This document shows positions 1-12,615 of a stretch of 64,000 nt of DNA, piece by piece (the stretch's first letter is position 1; each line of letters opens with the position of its first letter). A program made the position numbers and the translations under genes. This stretch comes from Styela clava (Eukaryota > Chordata > Ascidiacea > Stolidobranchia > Styelidae). The stretch lies in contig NC_135252.1 in assembly GCF_964204865.1 (NCBI RefSeq), forward strand, positions 2,480,001 to 2,544,000. Direction: 5' to 3'. The notes below the pieces were generated by a model. The model had not been told where the DNA came from and searched no databases. It saw nothing but the letters and a program-made list of their open reading frames with translations.

Positions 1-7
1 CTGATGT

Positions 8-78
8 CTTTCCGTGGTGTAGTGGTAATCGCGTTTGCAAACGGTCCCCACAAAGTGGTTCGGGCCCAGGCAGAAACA
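8..78 (+). pseudogene. tRNA-Val-like relic (pseudogene or SINE head)
   Basis: The stretch begins TTTCCGTGGTGTAGTGGTAA, which closely matches the 5' half of eukaryotic tRNA-Val including its A box. It ends with a B-box-like GGTTCGGGCCC and CAGAAACA followed by six T, a polymerase III stop. The 5' TTTCCGT and 3' GCAGAAA arms still pair at about five of seven positions. The anticodon arm is scrambled and shortened, so it cannot be a working tRNA. It is either a tRNA pseudogene or the head of a decayed SINE. Confidence 0.55.
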
Positions 79-291
79 TTTTTTCCTATTAACATTTCGC
101 TCTAGCCTAAATCTTTGACGGATCTCGTCCATCGTCATAAGAAATGATTCATATTGTAGACTTGGGTATCCTTTCTAAAGTAGGAATTAACCCTTCGTGG
201 TAGATTTTTACTTTCTCTTAATATCTTAGAATCCTTTTGAGATTAAATGAATTTTGCTCAAACAATTGACAATAACCGAATGTATTTCTAT

Positions 292-617
292 CATATTTAT
301 CACACATTTGAGAAAAGTGGGTTAAAATGCTGAAATGTATCAGTTGTTAAATCTACAAATACAATGAGTAATTAAATTGTAACTTTAATGGAAAGTATTG
401 TCTGCGGTAAACGTATAAATCAAAATGGTTGTCCAATCACCGACTTTTTCCACCGACATATTTATCACACATTTGAGAAAAGTGGGTTAAAATGCTGAAC
501 TGTATCAGTTGTTAAATCTACAAATACAATGAGTAATTAAATTGTAACTTTAACGGAAAGTATTGTCTGCGGTAAACGTATAAATCAAAATGGTTGTCCA
601 ATCACCGACTTTTTTTT
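292..617. repeat. 165-bp direct tandem repeat, two units
   Basis: The sequence starting CATATTTATCACACATTTGA at 292 restarts almost identically at 457 and runs to the T-tract near 617. The units differ at only a few bases (for example AAATGTATC versus AACTGTATC, TAATGG versus TAACGG), so the duplication is recent. The open frame on the minus strand over unit 2 runs through the repeat and is not a gene. Confidence 0.85.
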
Positions 618-2367
618 TAATTTCTAGATAAGTAATTTTATTCGTTGCTAAAACGTTGATATAATAAAGATAGACATCTGCCAATTTGCTCAATTCAAAG
701 CGTAAAAGTGAGGAATCGAGTGATATATGAACCAATAAAAATGAACAAGAGACGGATAAAAACGTGCAGTAGATCTTGAGAAGACTTCGAAGTTTTTTAA
801 AAACCCAAACAACATGCATGTGTAGATATCAAGGTTTCTACGTAAGAGTTACAGTTTCCGTAAAGGCACGTTCAGAGTGGAAATACGAAACACCGTGAGA
901 AAATGACCGCGGAAACTTATCATAACTACATTTTCAATCTTCAAATATACAAATCGTTACGTTACGATCCATCCAACGTGCATCTAGACGGCTAGGGCTT
1001 GATATCAAACTTTTAAGTGTTTACTTTTTCTTGTCATTTATTTTGCCGTCGTATCCATTGTGCAAGGATGACTGCATTCTGCATTATTGGACACGTTAGT
1101 GAACATAACGATCGTTTTGTTATTACGTTGTTGTTGTTCTTGTTCTTTGTAACAGAAAAAACGCCTCTCTCTTTGATTGCTCTTTCAGTGCTCAAAGACT
1201 AATTTTTTTAGCTAGAAAGGTATTACTTTTATCTATTTCAAATATTCTGGTGGGCTGTATGGAATTCGTTTCCTTGTGTGATATGACGTCATTATAATTT
1301 CGCCACTATCTGACGCTACGTGACTATATATTTGAGCATAGTGCCCTTGTTTATCTCCATCTGATTGTTCACAGCGTACTCGCTGTCTGATGAACACAAT
1401 TGCTACGACACCGTCACTCCCACCACTTCAAGGCAAACCATATGTTTATTCTATTACATATTCTTTTGAACGATGTATAGGACTGAAACAAGTGCAGAAA
1501 CGAAATATTTAGTAAATTTGCAAATAGCTGTGAAGATTATATCTCATATTCGGTAAACAAAGTTTTATAATTCGAAGTTTTGTGAATATTTTCATATTCA
1601 GCAAACGAATAATTCGAATTTTACATTCGTGATAAATTTTGTATTCGACAAACAAACTTTTCTAAATCTAAGTTTTGTAATTAAGTTTTTATTTCGTGTT
1701 GCAGTCCTAACGATAAACAATTCTTATTTCTACGACGTGGTTTTTTGAAGTATCAGTAGTTCTCTCAACTTCATTTGTTTCCTGTATCTTTCCTCAATGA
1801 TTATTGTTCTATATTTTTGAGTGATGCGCATAACCTTGCTTTCAGAAAATTTGCTTATACAAACACACACTCTTTGCTCGGACTGCATATAGAAGGAATG
1901 CACAAACTTTAATATTTTATGAGCTTTCACGAGTAGCAGGCGTAACATAAACTCTTCGCTATATTTATCTCGGAAACTGAATGCCAATCCCTGTATTATC
2001 CCCAAGATTACCAACTGAATAATAAAATATGTCTATGTGCTGATTTATATTATTTGAGTAAAGTTGTAAATTGCTGATGTTTGAGCCTTTCTTAACATAA
2101 TTCGTACACTTTACCACAATTTTTACATTATATGATTTTGAATACAATATATTGGCATGGTCATGATCACAAATGTACTGATTGACTTGACATGGTTTGC
2201 AATACGTTAATCCTTGTTATTAGATTTCCTCTTTCCAGAGGTAAATAGCATCTTATGTTACTATAATAGGACCAGTCGAACTTTACATCTATTATTGCGA
2301 TCTTGAGCGAATCCATAACATGCACTGCAATTAATACTTTACCTTTCTCTTCTTATGAAATTAGTTT

Positions 2368-2480
2368 GAAACGAGCACGCCAAAACCGACTGACAAAAAT
2401 AGCACGTGGTATTCCAAATTACCAAAATTATGTTGAAGCCATTGCACATATTGAATATATTTATACCGGTCGATTGTAAA
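2368..2480 (+). other. possible small terminal exon, weak
   Basis: A pyrimidine-rich tract ending TTATGAAATTAG looks like a splice acceptor. It is followed by an open frame of about 37 codons reading LKRARQNRLTKIARGIPNY and onward to a TAA. The basic start and tyrosine-rich middle are faintly like the RNA-binding domain of the histone stem-loop binding protein, but the diagnostic spacing is not met and no partner exon was found. It may be a decayed fragment or chance. Confidence 0.15.
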
Positions 2481-3250
2481 ATAGAAAATATGCAATTTAT
2501 GAATATGTTATCTTTGTCGATATGTTTTGTCCAAATTATTTAGATAAGCTTTCCGTGTTGCGTACATCTCCCATGCTGCTTTGAGTCTTTGTCCAGGACC
2601 AGAAACAGGATTCGAAAATTTCATGCCGTCGTGGACAAGAAAGGCGTTTTTTAAAAGCTTGAACTTGTATCCTACAGCAGCAAGCAGGGCAACCTAAATT
2701 CAATAGAAAAATGCATAACATTGAAATGCGTTAAATATGATGAAGTTTTATGACGTTTTTTTCAAAGTGCAAGGTAATAGTATTCAAACCAACAACAGAC
2801 AATAAAAATTGAATATTTTCCGCAAACCCAACGTTATTTATATATTCTAGCTTAATTAATTGTTATTAGTGCGGTTCCGGACGTTTTACTCAATTTATAT
2901 TGCTAATGCTAGGATTCTTATATAGAAGCTTTGCCAAGTGGCTTATTGATTATTACAGAGTATGTATTTACAAAACAAAATTGCCCTTATGTTTGTAAGA
3001 AATAAAATCATATTTATGAAACATCGACAGGTATTACTTCACGATCCCAGTTTTCCAACTTTTTGAATCACAACAGCACTTACAAGATGTTTTACAAAAC
3101 ACTGCTATTATTCTTCAATCAACTCTCCTATGTACCAACCCCGATGATTGCATCAGTTTCCCGTAATCTGTTGATCTGGTGTTTCCGAAACGTTTTGTGC
3201 GACGTGAACGACAAAATAGATATAAAGTGTACATATATATAACGAGTAAC

Positions 3251-3438
3251 CTGTTGGTCGTAAGCAGTGTTGGGATTAAAATTTTTTTCAGCCGGTTCCA
3301 TCACACAAATGTCATATATTCAGTCGGTTCTGTTACAAAAAATCATTTTTTTTTAGTAATGCTCACCGGTTCACTGATCTCATAAAACTCCGTGAGACGG
3401 TTCTATAGAACCGGTGCGAACCGACTGAATCCCACTAC
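3251..3438. mobile_element. short hAT-like MITE (GGGATTCAGCCGGTTC family)
   Basis: The left end CAGTGTTGGGATT...CAGCCGGTTC and right end GAACCGACTGAATCCCACTA are inverted relatives. The same family occurs cleanly at 37435-37613, and one end survives at about 6185-6258. The central part keeps the family signature ATCTCATAAAACTCCGTGAG and TTCTATAGAACCGGTGCG. No clean TSD could be assigned here, so the borders are approximate. Confidence 0.6.
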
Positions 3439-3779
3439 GACTCTTAAGCGTATAAAAGAGCAAATATAACCTCACTTACGTGATGCACATCTACTTGCAA
3501 ATGTTCAATAAACGTTTCATTGAAAAGTGTCACTCCTCTCCTAGCGATGAAAAACGGAGGCGGTAATGTCGCCCTGGGTACTGGAAGCGTTGAAGGTTGA
3601 CGATCTCACCGTAAATATATACTACTTTGCGGGTGGAACCCTCCCCCCCCCTTTTTGAAATTTAAAAAAAAAGTATTTTTCTCCATCATAGATAGCAATT
3701 TTCCGTAGCTCAAAATGATTTTTAGACCCCACAGACTACTAAAAACACGCGTATTCCAGCGTTTGATCGGACCCGCTAG

Positions 3780-3854
3780 CAGTCTCGATCGAACTTGGCA
3801 AGGAAAATTTCATAACCCCCCCCCCCCCTCTAAAAATCTCTGGCTACGCTCCTG
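3780..3854. mobile_element. terminal fragment of a CAGGAGCGTAGCC-type element
   Basis: Read on the minus strand, the segment begins CAGGAGCGTAGCCAGAGATT and continues into a C-rich tract. This resembles the ends of non-autonomous DNA transposons such as the one at 57936-58456 (CAGTGGTGTAGC). Only this end is clear. It interrupts the repeat that continues at 3855 and whose uninterrupted form is at about 47628. Confidence 0.4.
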
Positions 3855-4740
3855 TATAACCATTCGTAATAAAATGAGTGTCGCAAGAAAGGTGACATAA
3901 GGAAAACACGGCGGAAACGTATTTCCTTGCCCATCGCACAGTGTAGTAATATCTGTCACGAAAAAATACAATTTGAAGCCACATTAAACGCGAGATGCGC
4001 AAAATACAACGGTAATTCTCGGTAATTAATTTTAAAATAACTGAAGGCTTTATATATCTTCTTTAAAAGAACGCCACCCATGCAACATAATAATAGTCTG
4101 ATTAGAACGGTAAACTCTCGTTATTTATTAAATTTAAAGTAAGTAAACTCGCGATATTTCAATCACTTTTAGGTGTTCTCCGACTTGCGGCCCGCGAGAC
4201 CTCCTCAAAAGTTTTTGCGGTCTTTCAACCTAGCAACCTCGAACCACACTGAGGTAGACTACTAGGTACCGGTAAAATTTCAAACTACAGTTGTGACTTG
4301 TATCCTTTGGTATTTCGATTCACGTTGAGACTGGAGGCATGAATCTTTATTGTCACACTCCCCCGGGATTAGAGCTCAACCGATATATCGGCACCATAAT
4401 GGCGTGTTTGCCGATATATATATCAGCTATATAGAACAGTTAAAAAACCTAAAAATGTTCGTAAAAGTTGTTTTATTTACTGTTGATTGTGATTATTTTT
4501 AATGGATAACACGCCTCTGTTGTTTATTCTTTTTATAATTAAATTACACATGAGGGGGCACCAAAGTCTGCAGTGTTTAATTTGCAGGGCTTAATCCGCC
4601 CCTGCATATAATATCATACTTATATGTTGAATATGAAATCAAAGTTTAAAGAGCTAGCTATTGGTGTACATGTCAAAATATCTGAAAACATTTATCTTAC
4701 TCCCTGGCGCTCCAACATATATCGACAACCCATATAAAAA
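3855..4740. repeat. dispersed repeat, homologous to the interior of the element at 46978-48746
   Basis: From ATTCGTAATAAAATGAGTGT onward the sequence matches 47628-48420 nearly continuously: the CGCAAGAAAGGTGAC block, the GATGCGCAAAATACAACGGT block, the TTGCGGTC...CCTCCTCAAAA block and the CCGATATATATATC...GCTATATA block. The 46978 copy has both ends and a near-perfect TSD, so this is an internal or truncated copy of that hAT-like element. Confidence 0.7.
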
Positions 4741-4961
4741 AAACAGTTATATTTAACAAATAGAACATTGCAATGCATAAGGATGCGGAAAACGCAACAT
4801 AGTTTATGTGTTTACTGTTATTTTTTCAAGTGCATTTGTTCCCCACTGGCAAATCCCAAATTCCCACTAGTGGAAATTACACACCGATTGGGGACCACTG
4901 ATTTGAACCAATAAAGATATTATCTGTAACTCGTTTATTATATATATTGGTCGCTCTAGCA

Positions 4962-5631
4962 CAGGGGTTTCCAACATGTGGCCTGCTAGGCATTTATTTG
5001 CGGCCAGCGTCATGGTTAGGATTTTTCCACAAAAAACTAAAAAAGTACGATGTCAATTATTAGTCAGTTCTATTGTGTCATTTATCATCAAGAGGACGGT
5101 CCGAAAAACTAAAAAGTGAGACAAAATTTTTTTCCTGATATTCCACTGTATCACTTCATGTTTTATTCTATGGGTATAATTCAATTATAAATACATTATT
5201 TCATTTCGCATGTTCATTATGATGAAATAAACGAGTTTCGGTCAGTCCATTGTGCCCGAAGAAAGATTTGCAAAGCTGATTGCACATTCACGTTGCATAC
5301 CTGCGATGTTTGACAGTTCTTATATTTGCGAGCATTTTTTTCAACTATGAAAGTTAGCAAGTCCGCCCTCCGCACACGACTGATGGACGAGCATTTGCAT
5401 GCTGTCTTAAGACTACCTAAGCAACGCAAAATAAGTCCAAACATCGGAACCAAATATCCAGCACAAGTTAATGAATATGATTTATGTCTCATTTGCTCGT
5501 ACGATTTAAGTGTAATTTTAACACGATACATTCAGATACCCATTTTTGTACCTAATTTCTTGGTTTGCGGCCCGCGTGGTCAATAAATTTTAAAAAGTGG
5601 CCCGCGACATGGTTTGAGTTGGAGACCCTTG
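4962..5631 (+). mobile_element. hAT element carrying a decayed transposase C-terminus
   Basis: A perfect 8-bp TSD (CTCTAGCA at 4954-4961 and 5632-5639) brackets CAGGGGTTTCCAACATGTGG and ...GTTGGAGACCCTTG. Inside, about 5290-5500 on the plus strand encodes a readable piece of a hAT dimerisation domain. One frame reads AMFDSSYICEHFF, the next STMKVSKSALRTRLMDEH then LHAVLRL. Two-frame continuity broken at a T-run shows a one-base loss. The motif (Y-C-E-x-x-F-S-x-M, K-S-x-L-R-x-R-L-x-D-E-H-L) is typical of the GTF2IRD2/EPM2AIP1/ZBED-like Buster lineage. At 670 bp the element is far too short to be autonomous. Confidence 0.88.
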
Positions 5632-5639
5632 CTCTAGCA

Positions 5640-7893
5640 TAAACAGAACAACAACAACCGAACACACAAAATGCAAAGATACCTGGAAGACTAGCTTAAC
5701 TTAAGACAAAGTTAAAAACGCACAAGCACATCATCTACCAAAAACAGTTTAGGCACATAATTAAATAAACACACACATACAAAATCTGGAGATAATTTTT
5801 GAATCGAAATAAGATATGAAAACACCGACAGGGCAAGACTTTGTAAAACTTGAATTCAATAATTTTTTTGTGATAGTGGTCATATAATGCAATATTTTTC
5901 AAGTGGAGATACATGATGTTAACTAAAAATTTGTTGCATATAAGGGGAACAAAATTGATGCATTGCCAAAAACACAAATACGAAAAATGCAATTCGAAAC
6001 TGTAAGCTCCATGAAAACGGTCTATACAACCTGCTTTCGACTAAAATCTTTAAAATAGCTAGCGATCGACTGATCGGTAATAAGGTCATAAACGAATCAG
6101 TACTGAATATGCTGCACACATACACGCATACAAAAAATCCACCGATGAGCGATCAATGAGCTTGTCTCTCTAGGCGCATTCTTAATGAATCGCTGATCTC
6201 ATAAAATTCCGTGAGAGGGTTCTATAGAACCGGTGCGAACAGGCTGAATCCCACTACTGCATTTAACGTATATCCACTGTTACATAGACATTCATAAACG
6301 AGATAAATTCGTAAGTTATATCGCAAATGGTAATTGTTGCGAAGTTGTTGTAAATGTAGACGATCATTGCTTTCAGCGTCTGTGAGGTAGATCTCTGTCA
6401 CAGAGCTGCATCGTCGGTAATAATTGATTGTATGCGTTATTGAGTTATCACCAGTTGAGAACTTGTGCGACTTTGCCAAGGTCATCTGAGCCCCGTTGTT
6501 TCAAGAAAAAGGCGTGAAACCCAGTTAAATTAATAGTGAGAGACTATCCAAGTATATATACACAATTAAATTAGTTCGTTGTCGTAGAGTTGGGCCTACC
6601 CTGCTTGTCACAAATTGATCCGTCACATTAATTTCATTTCTAATGTGGTGTTCTAAATTCAAATGAAACATTATGGGACTTGCCCAGACTCAAATACTGT
6701 ATGTGTACATCATATTTTGCGCATGTAGTCTACACTCTACAGTAGGAATACTGCTTTCGTCCCGTTCGAAAACACAAAACAGGCGCTTCATGAAGCTGGT
6801 TCAAGTCAGTTTTTAGAGGTAGGATATGTATGTTTTTAATATCACTCAACATTAGGCGCGATTGACTACTCGAGACGTGGTCACCTCTGGTCTATACTGT
6901 AGCATGCAATTAAGTAGCCTCTAGCAAAGTTGCACAAAAACAATGGAGTAAGAGCGCTGTTTTGGGATCCCCTAACTTTCGATCGATAAGTCTTCGGTCT
7001 CTGACCGATATTCTCGTTTCTATTTTATCGATTTGGTCGACAACACGAGGTTATTTTCGCTGTATTTGGGCGTCGGAATTATTTGGGCAACATTTTGCTG
7101 TCGCCCGAATAGTTTGGGCTTTATTTTCTTTATGAATCCCTTAAGCAAAAAGTCTGAAACTTTTTTGTGATTTCCAACATTACCCTCAACTATGACCATA
7201 GAATGAATATGAAATTCGAGCAAAAAAACTCTGTGGTTTTTGACGACAGTTTCTAGGCCTAGCTATCTTTCATGTAGTTATTTTTGCTAAACTGTGGTTT
7301 CAAATATATATCACGATTTTTCCTTTTCTAACCCGGTTATCTTTTGCAGGAATTGGACGATTACCAGAAAAAAAAATTCGCTATCGTATTGTATTCCAAT
7401 AATCCACGGAAAACTTATCTGGAACTTAGATAGATAGTTTTCTTTGATTACTCCATAATATACACAAATTTAAAATGGAGAATTCTGGAGGGCGAGCAAA
7501 ACCTTAAAAGTTTAAAACATGAGAGACATCATGTGCCCGCCCACCAGCACACACACAAAATGAAGTACAAAAAACACAAACCTAGTAAAAACGAGGCTTG
7601 GGCCAGAAATAATCAAACAAAAGATACTCGAATGTATTGAACTTCAGGGCTGTTATACTTTCGAAACACCTAAGCTATTGCAGTAATAAAGACCAATTCA
7701 ATATGTACAGTATATGCCAGCAATACGCTGCTAATTGAATGTTTATTTTCTGATATCGCGATAAAACAAATTTCTTTGGCGTCAAATGTAAACTTTGATT
7801 AATGGATAATAATATTTCCAATTCTCAAAAAATTTCTACGATATGGCCTATCGATCGTCACACAATGAAACCCAGCACATGTCTGCTTAAAAT
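5640..7893. other. gene-poor tract
   Basis: No gene supported. It holds a solo end of the short MITE family at about 6185-6258 (TTCTATAGAACCGGTGCGAA), AT-rich sequence and scattered open frames without splice-site or codon support. Nothing else is recognised. Confidence 0.6.
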
Positions 7894-9293
7894 TAGAGAT
7901 GGACCGATACCACTTTTGTCGCCGATACCGATCCGGTACCAACTAAAAACGCCGATAGCGCTACCGATATTACAAAACGGCCGATATTGCCGATACTATG
8001 TAAATATTGCCTCACGTGTGCAGGGCAGACGGGTTAAAACACTAGTCTTTGAGCATTATTCATACTACACATTATTTCAGATTTTAAAAGGATATAATAC
8101 ACCATAAAAAATTGATGTTTTGGATTCAGATGCGTTAATTAATTTAGAAGCATTGTGTACTGGCGCTAGTAATCTCGGTGTTCAATTAGAAAACTTATAG
8201 GCAGGATGGGCAGGAAATTATTTAATAATAATATATCGCAAATATTATCGTATATTTCGAGATAGTCTGGGCGGCCACGGCAATAAATTCATGAGGAAAT
8301 TGTATAGTTAAACAAAATTAAAATTAATGAAATCACAATATTTAATACCTGTGTAGAGAGATAATTGAGTTGGAATTTAGCTTAAAAACGTCGATGGACT
8401 AAATGACACTAGCGCTTAACGATAAACAGTCAGAATTTATAACCGTGCCAAAAAGTGCGTACCGGTATGCTGTGAATAAAGACGTTTTTACACTATGTTT
8501 TGAAACTGGGAGCCTAGTTGCTCTTATTTTTGTGCTTGTCAATTACCACCACAATTTATAGGTGTAAATACCGTAATGCTTATTAAGTCTACTTTCTTAG
8601 AGCAAATTCATTTATATCGCACATGCCTTATGACTGCTTTACAATGATAACATTATCAAAGCCTAATTTATATGTCCCTGGATTTCAGGAAAGCGAACTG
8701 TATTTATGAGGGGGATTTTACAATGTATTCGGAATTTCAGTATCGAAAATATTTTCAGAATGTATTCGAAATAGTCGATGGGTATGGCTATCCCCGCGCA
8801 TAAGATTTTGCTACCAGGGTGGTGAAATAAATAAATGTTTAGCCCACTTATCCTATCAAATTGATACATTGAGTTACGTGCGCAAGATTTTGTTCCAATA
8901 TGACGACATATTTTGTATTTTACACATTAGAAAATCCACTAATATCCAATTGATATATTTACGGTATTCATGAAACTATGTAATATTAAAAACGTCAATA
9001 CAAAAATTTGGCAGTAAAAATAGTTGAGCGTTTGGCTGATAAATAACTAAGAACAGGTCAGAATCCCATTCTCATTTCTACTCGCGGGGGTGGGGACGTG
9101 TATGGTTCATAGTTCACGATTCCCCCAAGCAAAAAATAATTTAAACATCAGTATTCCAACTTATTTTTTAAAACATTCTGGATCATATCAAAAAGGTAAA
9201 CATATCGGAAATATCGTTCTTCATTTAGCCGATACCGATACACTACCGATACCGAAAATTTGGCCGATATTGCCGATACCCGATACATCTCTA
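7894..9293. mobile_element. hAT element with GCCGATACCGAT-rich ends
   Basis: A perfect 8-bp TSD (CTTAAAAT at 7886-7893 and 9294-9301) brackets TAGAGATGGACCGATACC and ...CGATACATCTCTA, inverted to each other. Both subterminal regions are full of CCGATA repeats. No transposase-like frame remains in the 1,400 bp. The interior (about 8250-8800) recurs in the broken copy at 27930-32410 and serves as an empty-site control for the insertion at 30590. Confidence 0.9.
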
Positions 9294-9301
9294 CTTAAAA
9301 T

Positions 9302-10258
9302 TAGCATATTAGGCTGAATGTCCTGTACGGTCGTTGAATGTTTGTATGTTGATCTCTTTAAAAAACCATTATCCGCAATACCTTTCCACGATTTTTTTTA
9401 TTTTCTTCACACCTTGTGAATGTTCTGTGTAATACTGCAGCCGTACTTGATCATCAGTGACCGTCAACACCAATTTGTTCATCTTCCGGTGATTCAGCGT
9501 GTTCCATTTCACATCCAAAACCAGTTGTTTGAGTTTCATGATCTATTCCTCTAATCCTATATGCTTAAAATTGTCCATGTTTCGCAACTTATTAAGAAAC
9601 CATCTTAATCCAACTCTTTTTCCAGAAGAAATCAACGGATTTAAACAGATATAAAACAGAGCAGCAAAAACACACTAACCAGCGTTAACAGGAAAAACGC
9701 GAGGAAAACGTGTTTTCATTGTGTGTGAACGCTCAGCAATCTGCCTGAGTGATGTGTTATATGTTTTCAGTAATTTATGTGTCTGGGGGACCTAACACAA
9801 TAAAAAAGTTACATACAATTTTATATCTCCAAGGTATTCGAGATTCGATTCGAAAAAATTATTCGATTCGATTCTGAAATCATCAGGTATTCGAAAATGC
9901 CCAACCCCAACCACGGCCTATGACGATTCACGGAATGATGACTTGGGACACGGTTATGGTAAATGTCTCCCTGATAAAATGTGCAAAGTTGCAGACGGGA
10001 CTTATGATGTCATATAATGTCTGCGCCTGCTTTGTCATGAGCGACGAGAAGTTGGTTTCAGTTAACGATTCAAATCAAGGGTGAATTCAGTTTGTACATA
10101 ATGGATCTTGCTTGCCTTACCGTACTTGGCATGGATTTCCCAGATTTATTTTTTTAATTGCTTATAAAATAAATTATAGCTAGACAACTCAAAAATTTTG
10201 GACATCATCATCATGAAGAGATATTTTCTAGTTTTTTGCCTAAAAGTGATGAAAAGCA
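9302..10258. other. gene-poor tract with a solo transposon end
   Basis: No gene supported. At about 9830-9910 an ATTCGAAATTCGATTCG-rich stretch ends GGTATTCGAAAATGCCCAAC, which looks like the end of a different DNA element. The matching opposite end was not found. Confidence 0.45.
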
Positions 10259-10266
10259 CGTGTAAT

Positions 10267-11604
10267 CAGTGATTTCCCTACCCCCCCCCCCTAATTTTGA
10301 GGTGCGATTCTACACTGTAATTCCTTACTCAAGTATAATTGTATTCAAATATAACGACTATGGAATATTTATCAGTGTAGATGAGGGGTTCCAAACCGCA
10401 CTCTGCGGGCCAATTACGGCCCGCGTAGCGATTTGAAATGGCCCGCCGAACTTGAGTGAAATAGTTTAACACTTCATGTGGGACCTTTTGAGTTTTAGAT
10501 ACCGTCTATCGTTACATCATTATCACAGTTTGGGCACTTTATTTCATAACAATTGAAATATACCGTTATCTTATGTATACGTAATACGTATGGGTATTAG
10601 GATTACACACCGCAGTATTTTAGATATTTGCCGTATATTAAGAAAGCTTGACGATGTCACAAAATGAAAACTAGGCACTGAAAACAGACATTTTTCAGAT
10701 GAATGGCGTCGATTTTATTTCGTTATTGGAAAGAATCAACAAACTTCAGCGATTTGTCTTCCTTGTCAACAAAATATTCCAGTTCTGAAGAAATACAACA
10801 TTATGACCAGTTGACGCGCGTATTTTAAAATTTAATTCATACAAAAGTCAAACAAACATGTTCAAAAAAAATGTGAAATGTGTAACAATACAAGCCATAA
10901 GTAGCCATTCATACGATGCCATATGCTAGACGAGCAAGTAGCTTCATTAGTCACTATCAGTTGCAAATTACTTGCTGAAAGCCGTGCTTGGTATTTATTT
11001 CTCGGAAATTCTATCAGCTGAATATTATAATTATTAATTTCATTACATAACAAACTGCGAGGTGTATCTAAAATCAAGATTAGAGCCTATTTTGATGCCT
11101 ATTTCTCAAAATTTTTATTAATAAGTCTAAAAATATAATTGAAGTCTCGCTTCCTTTCATGGTTTCATAAACTGAATTGAGGAACTTAGATGTGGCATGG
11201 GATAATCTCCGAGTTAATTCGTTGTCCACGAGCAGACTTTTGACAAAGTCTACTAGATTATTTCGATTCATTGGATCGCGTGCTAGTTTGTTTAGAGGTG
11301 CTTCAAATCTTTTTTTCTTGAATCCAATGTTTCCAAAAAATACGACGAATCCATTCATATTTCATCTACACCCCAGCCGTGTCGTCGCACACTTTTCCTC
11401 GCTCCCCATTTCTGGCCTTACAACTTAAACTGCTGTGTATTTTGGCTCGCCGTCAATCAACTTGGGGGACCCCTCAGGTACATCGTTTCTTTATTACATA
11501 CCAATTTTTCAAGAATACAAATAGTTTTATCGCTGATAGCAAATATTTACCACCCCCTAAATTTCGGAACACCCCCCTAAAATGAAAAGCTGGGAAACAT
11601 ACTG
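10267..11604 (+). mobile_element. hAT element with a decayed transposase N-terminus
   Basis: A perfect 8-bp TSD (CGTGTAAT at 10259-10266 and 11605-11612) brackets CAGTGATTTCCCTAC and ...AAGCTGGGAAACATACTG. Near the left end lies a second hAT-type end motif, GGGGTTCCAAACCGCACTCT. Around 10660-10830 the plus strand reads, across frameshifts, as the start of a GTF2IRD2/ZBED-like transposase: RKLGTENRHFSDEWRRF, then AICLPCQQNIPVLKKYNI. The following part is degenerate. Two relatives lie joined at 38658-41140. Confidence 0.88.
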
Positions 11605-12240
11605 CGTGTAATGCACTCCTTATATTGAAATCTATTTGAATACAACAAAAAAACGATATTGAACTTGCAAAATGAAGATGATCGATTAAACGCTAGTAAC
11701 TTTGATATGCGATAATTGGTTTACTAACCTCATTTATTTGCGAATTTCAAAATTCTCAATTTATTTTTTAACGATCAAATCTCATTGAATAATATATTGT
11801 TGAATGTGTCTCTGATATACTAATTGAGTGGTACCAACATTTTTTAATTATATAAAAAGTTATGACCAAAAAACGGTAAAAAATTTGAACCCAGTTTTCT
11901 CCAACACTTTTCAATGAATTTTAATGATAATAACATTTTTAGCTTTACTTTGTTAAAATCTATCCAATATAATAAAATTTTTAATCCAACCGTAATAGAA
12001 CAATTTTTCCATTTTGGGTTCAAAGGTCAAATAAAGATAAAAATACAAAATTTCCGCATCGACTGATGACGAATTTGACTGAAAATTCGCTGATCTATAT
12101 GTGTTCAAAAGTTAACTCACGAATTCGTAAATTTCAGCAATATGTCATATCTCAGATAATCCAATCTATGAAATTATGGAAGTTTTGTCATCTGTTGGTA
12201 TCTAGAATCCAATATGAAAAACTTTCAAAATTCTGCTACA

Positions 12241-12262
12241 CAATATATATATATATATATAC
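12241..12262. repeat. (TA)n microsatellite
   Basis: About ten uninterrupted TA units followed by CAGTATATTATAC. Similar short AT microsatellites occur near 19330, 20295, 49748, 53430 and 56503. Confidence 0.9.
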
Positions 12263-12615
12263 AGTATATTATACACAAATATTTTTTATACTCCCATGTG
12301 ATGGCATTTAAAATAAAGACAATCAGAATCAGCGGCGGATCGAGATCTTGTTTTGCAACCGTGACGCCAAAATAACAACATATCATGCTGTAGAGAGGGC
12401 TAGTAGTAGACGGTTATTTCAAGGTACAAGTTGTAACCGGTGTTTAATTTACCTTACAAGAAAAGCATTCAGCGGTAGCAGTGAACATTTTTAATGAAGG
12501 ACAATGATTGAATAACCAATGATTCTATATATATTTCTTGCGGTGTCGACCATATCCAATGATGTTCCTCGTTTCCGCAAATGGGCTAAAAAAAGTATAC
12601 TTTAGTCTAGTAGAC

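Larger units (their letters stand above)
79..3240. other. gene-poor tract, mostly old repeats
   Basis: No supported gene. It contains the 165-bp tandem repeat at 292-617. At about 1045-1370 it has a decayed copy of the dispersed repeat whose better copies lie at 28440-28720, 29985-30345 and 45303-45569 (shared words: TTGGACACG, AACGATCGTTTT, TATATTTGAGCATAG). Around 1490-1700 it is AT-rich with repeated ATTCG/AAGTTTTGTAAT words. One short open stretch at about 2368-2480 is listed separately as a weak exon candidate. Confidence 0.6.

Noticed and set aside
11080-11358. Minus-strand frame that looks protein-like (LVDFVKSLLVDNELTRRL)
   Set aside because: It is inside the hAT element 10267-11604 and antisense to the transposase remnant. 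The relatives at 38658-41140 lack the corresponding frame, so chance is more likely.
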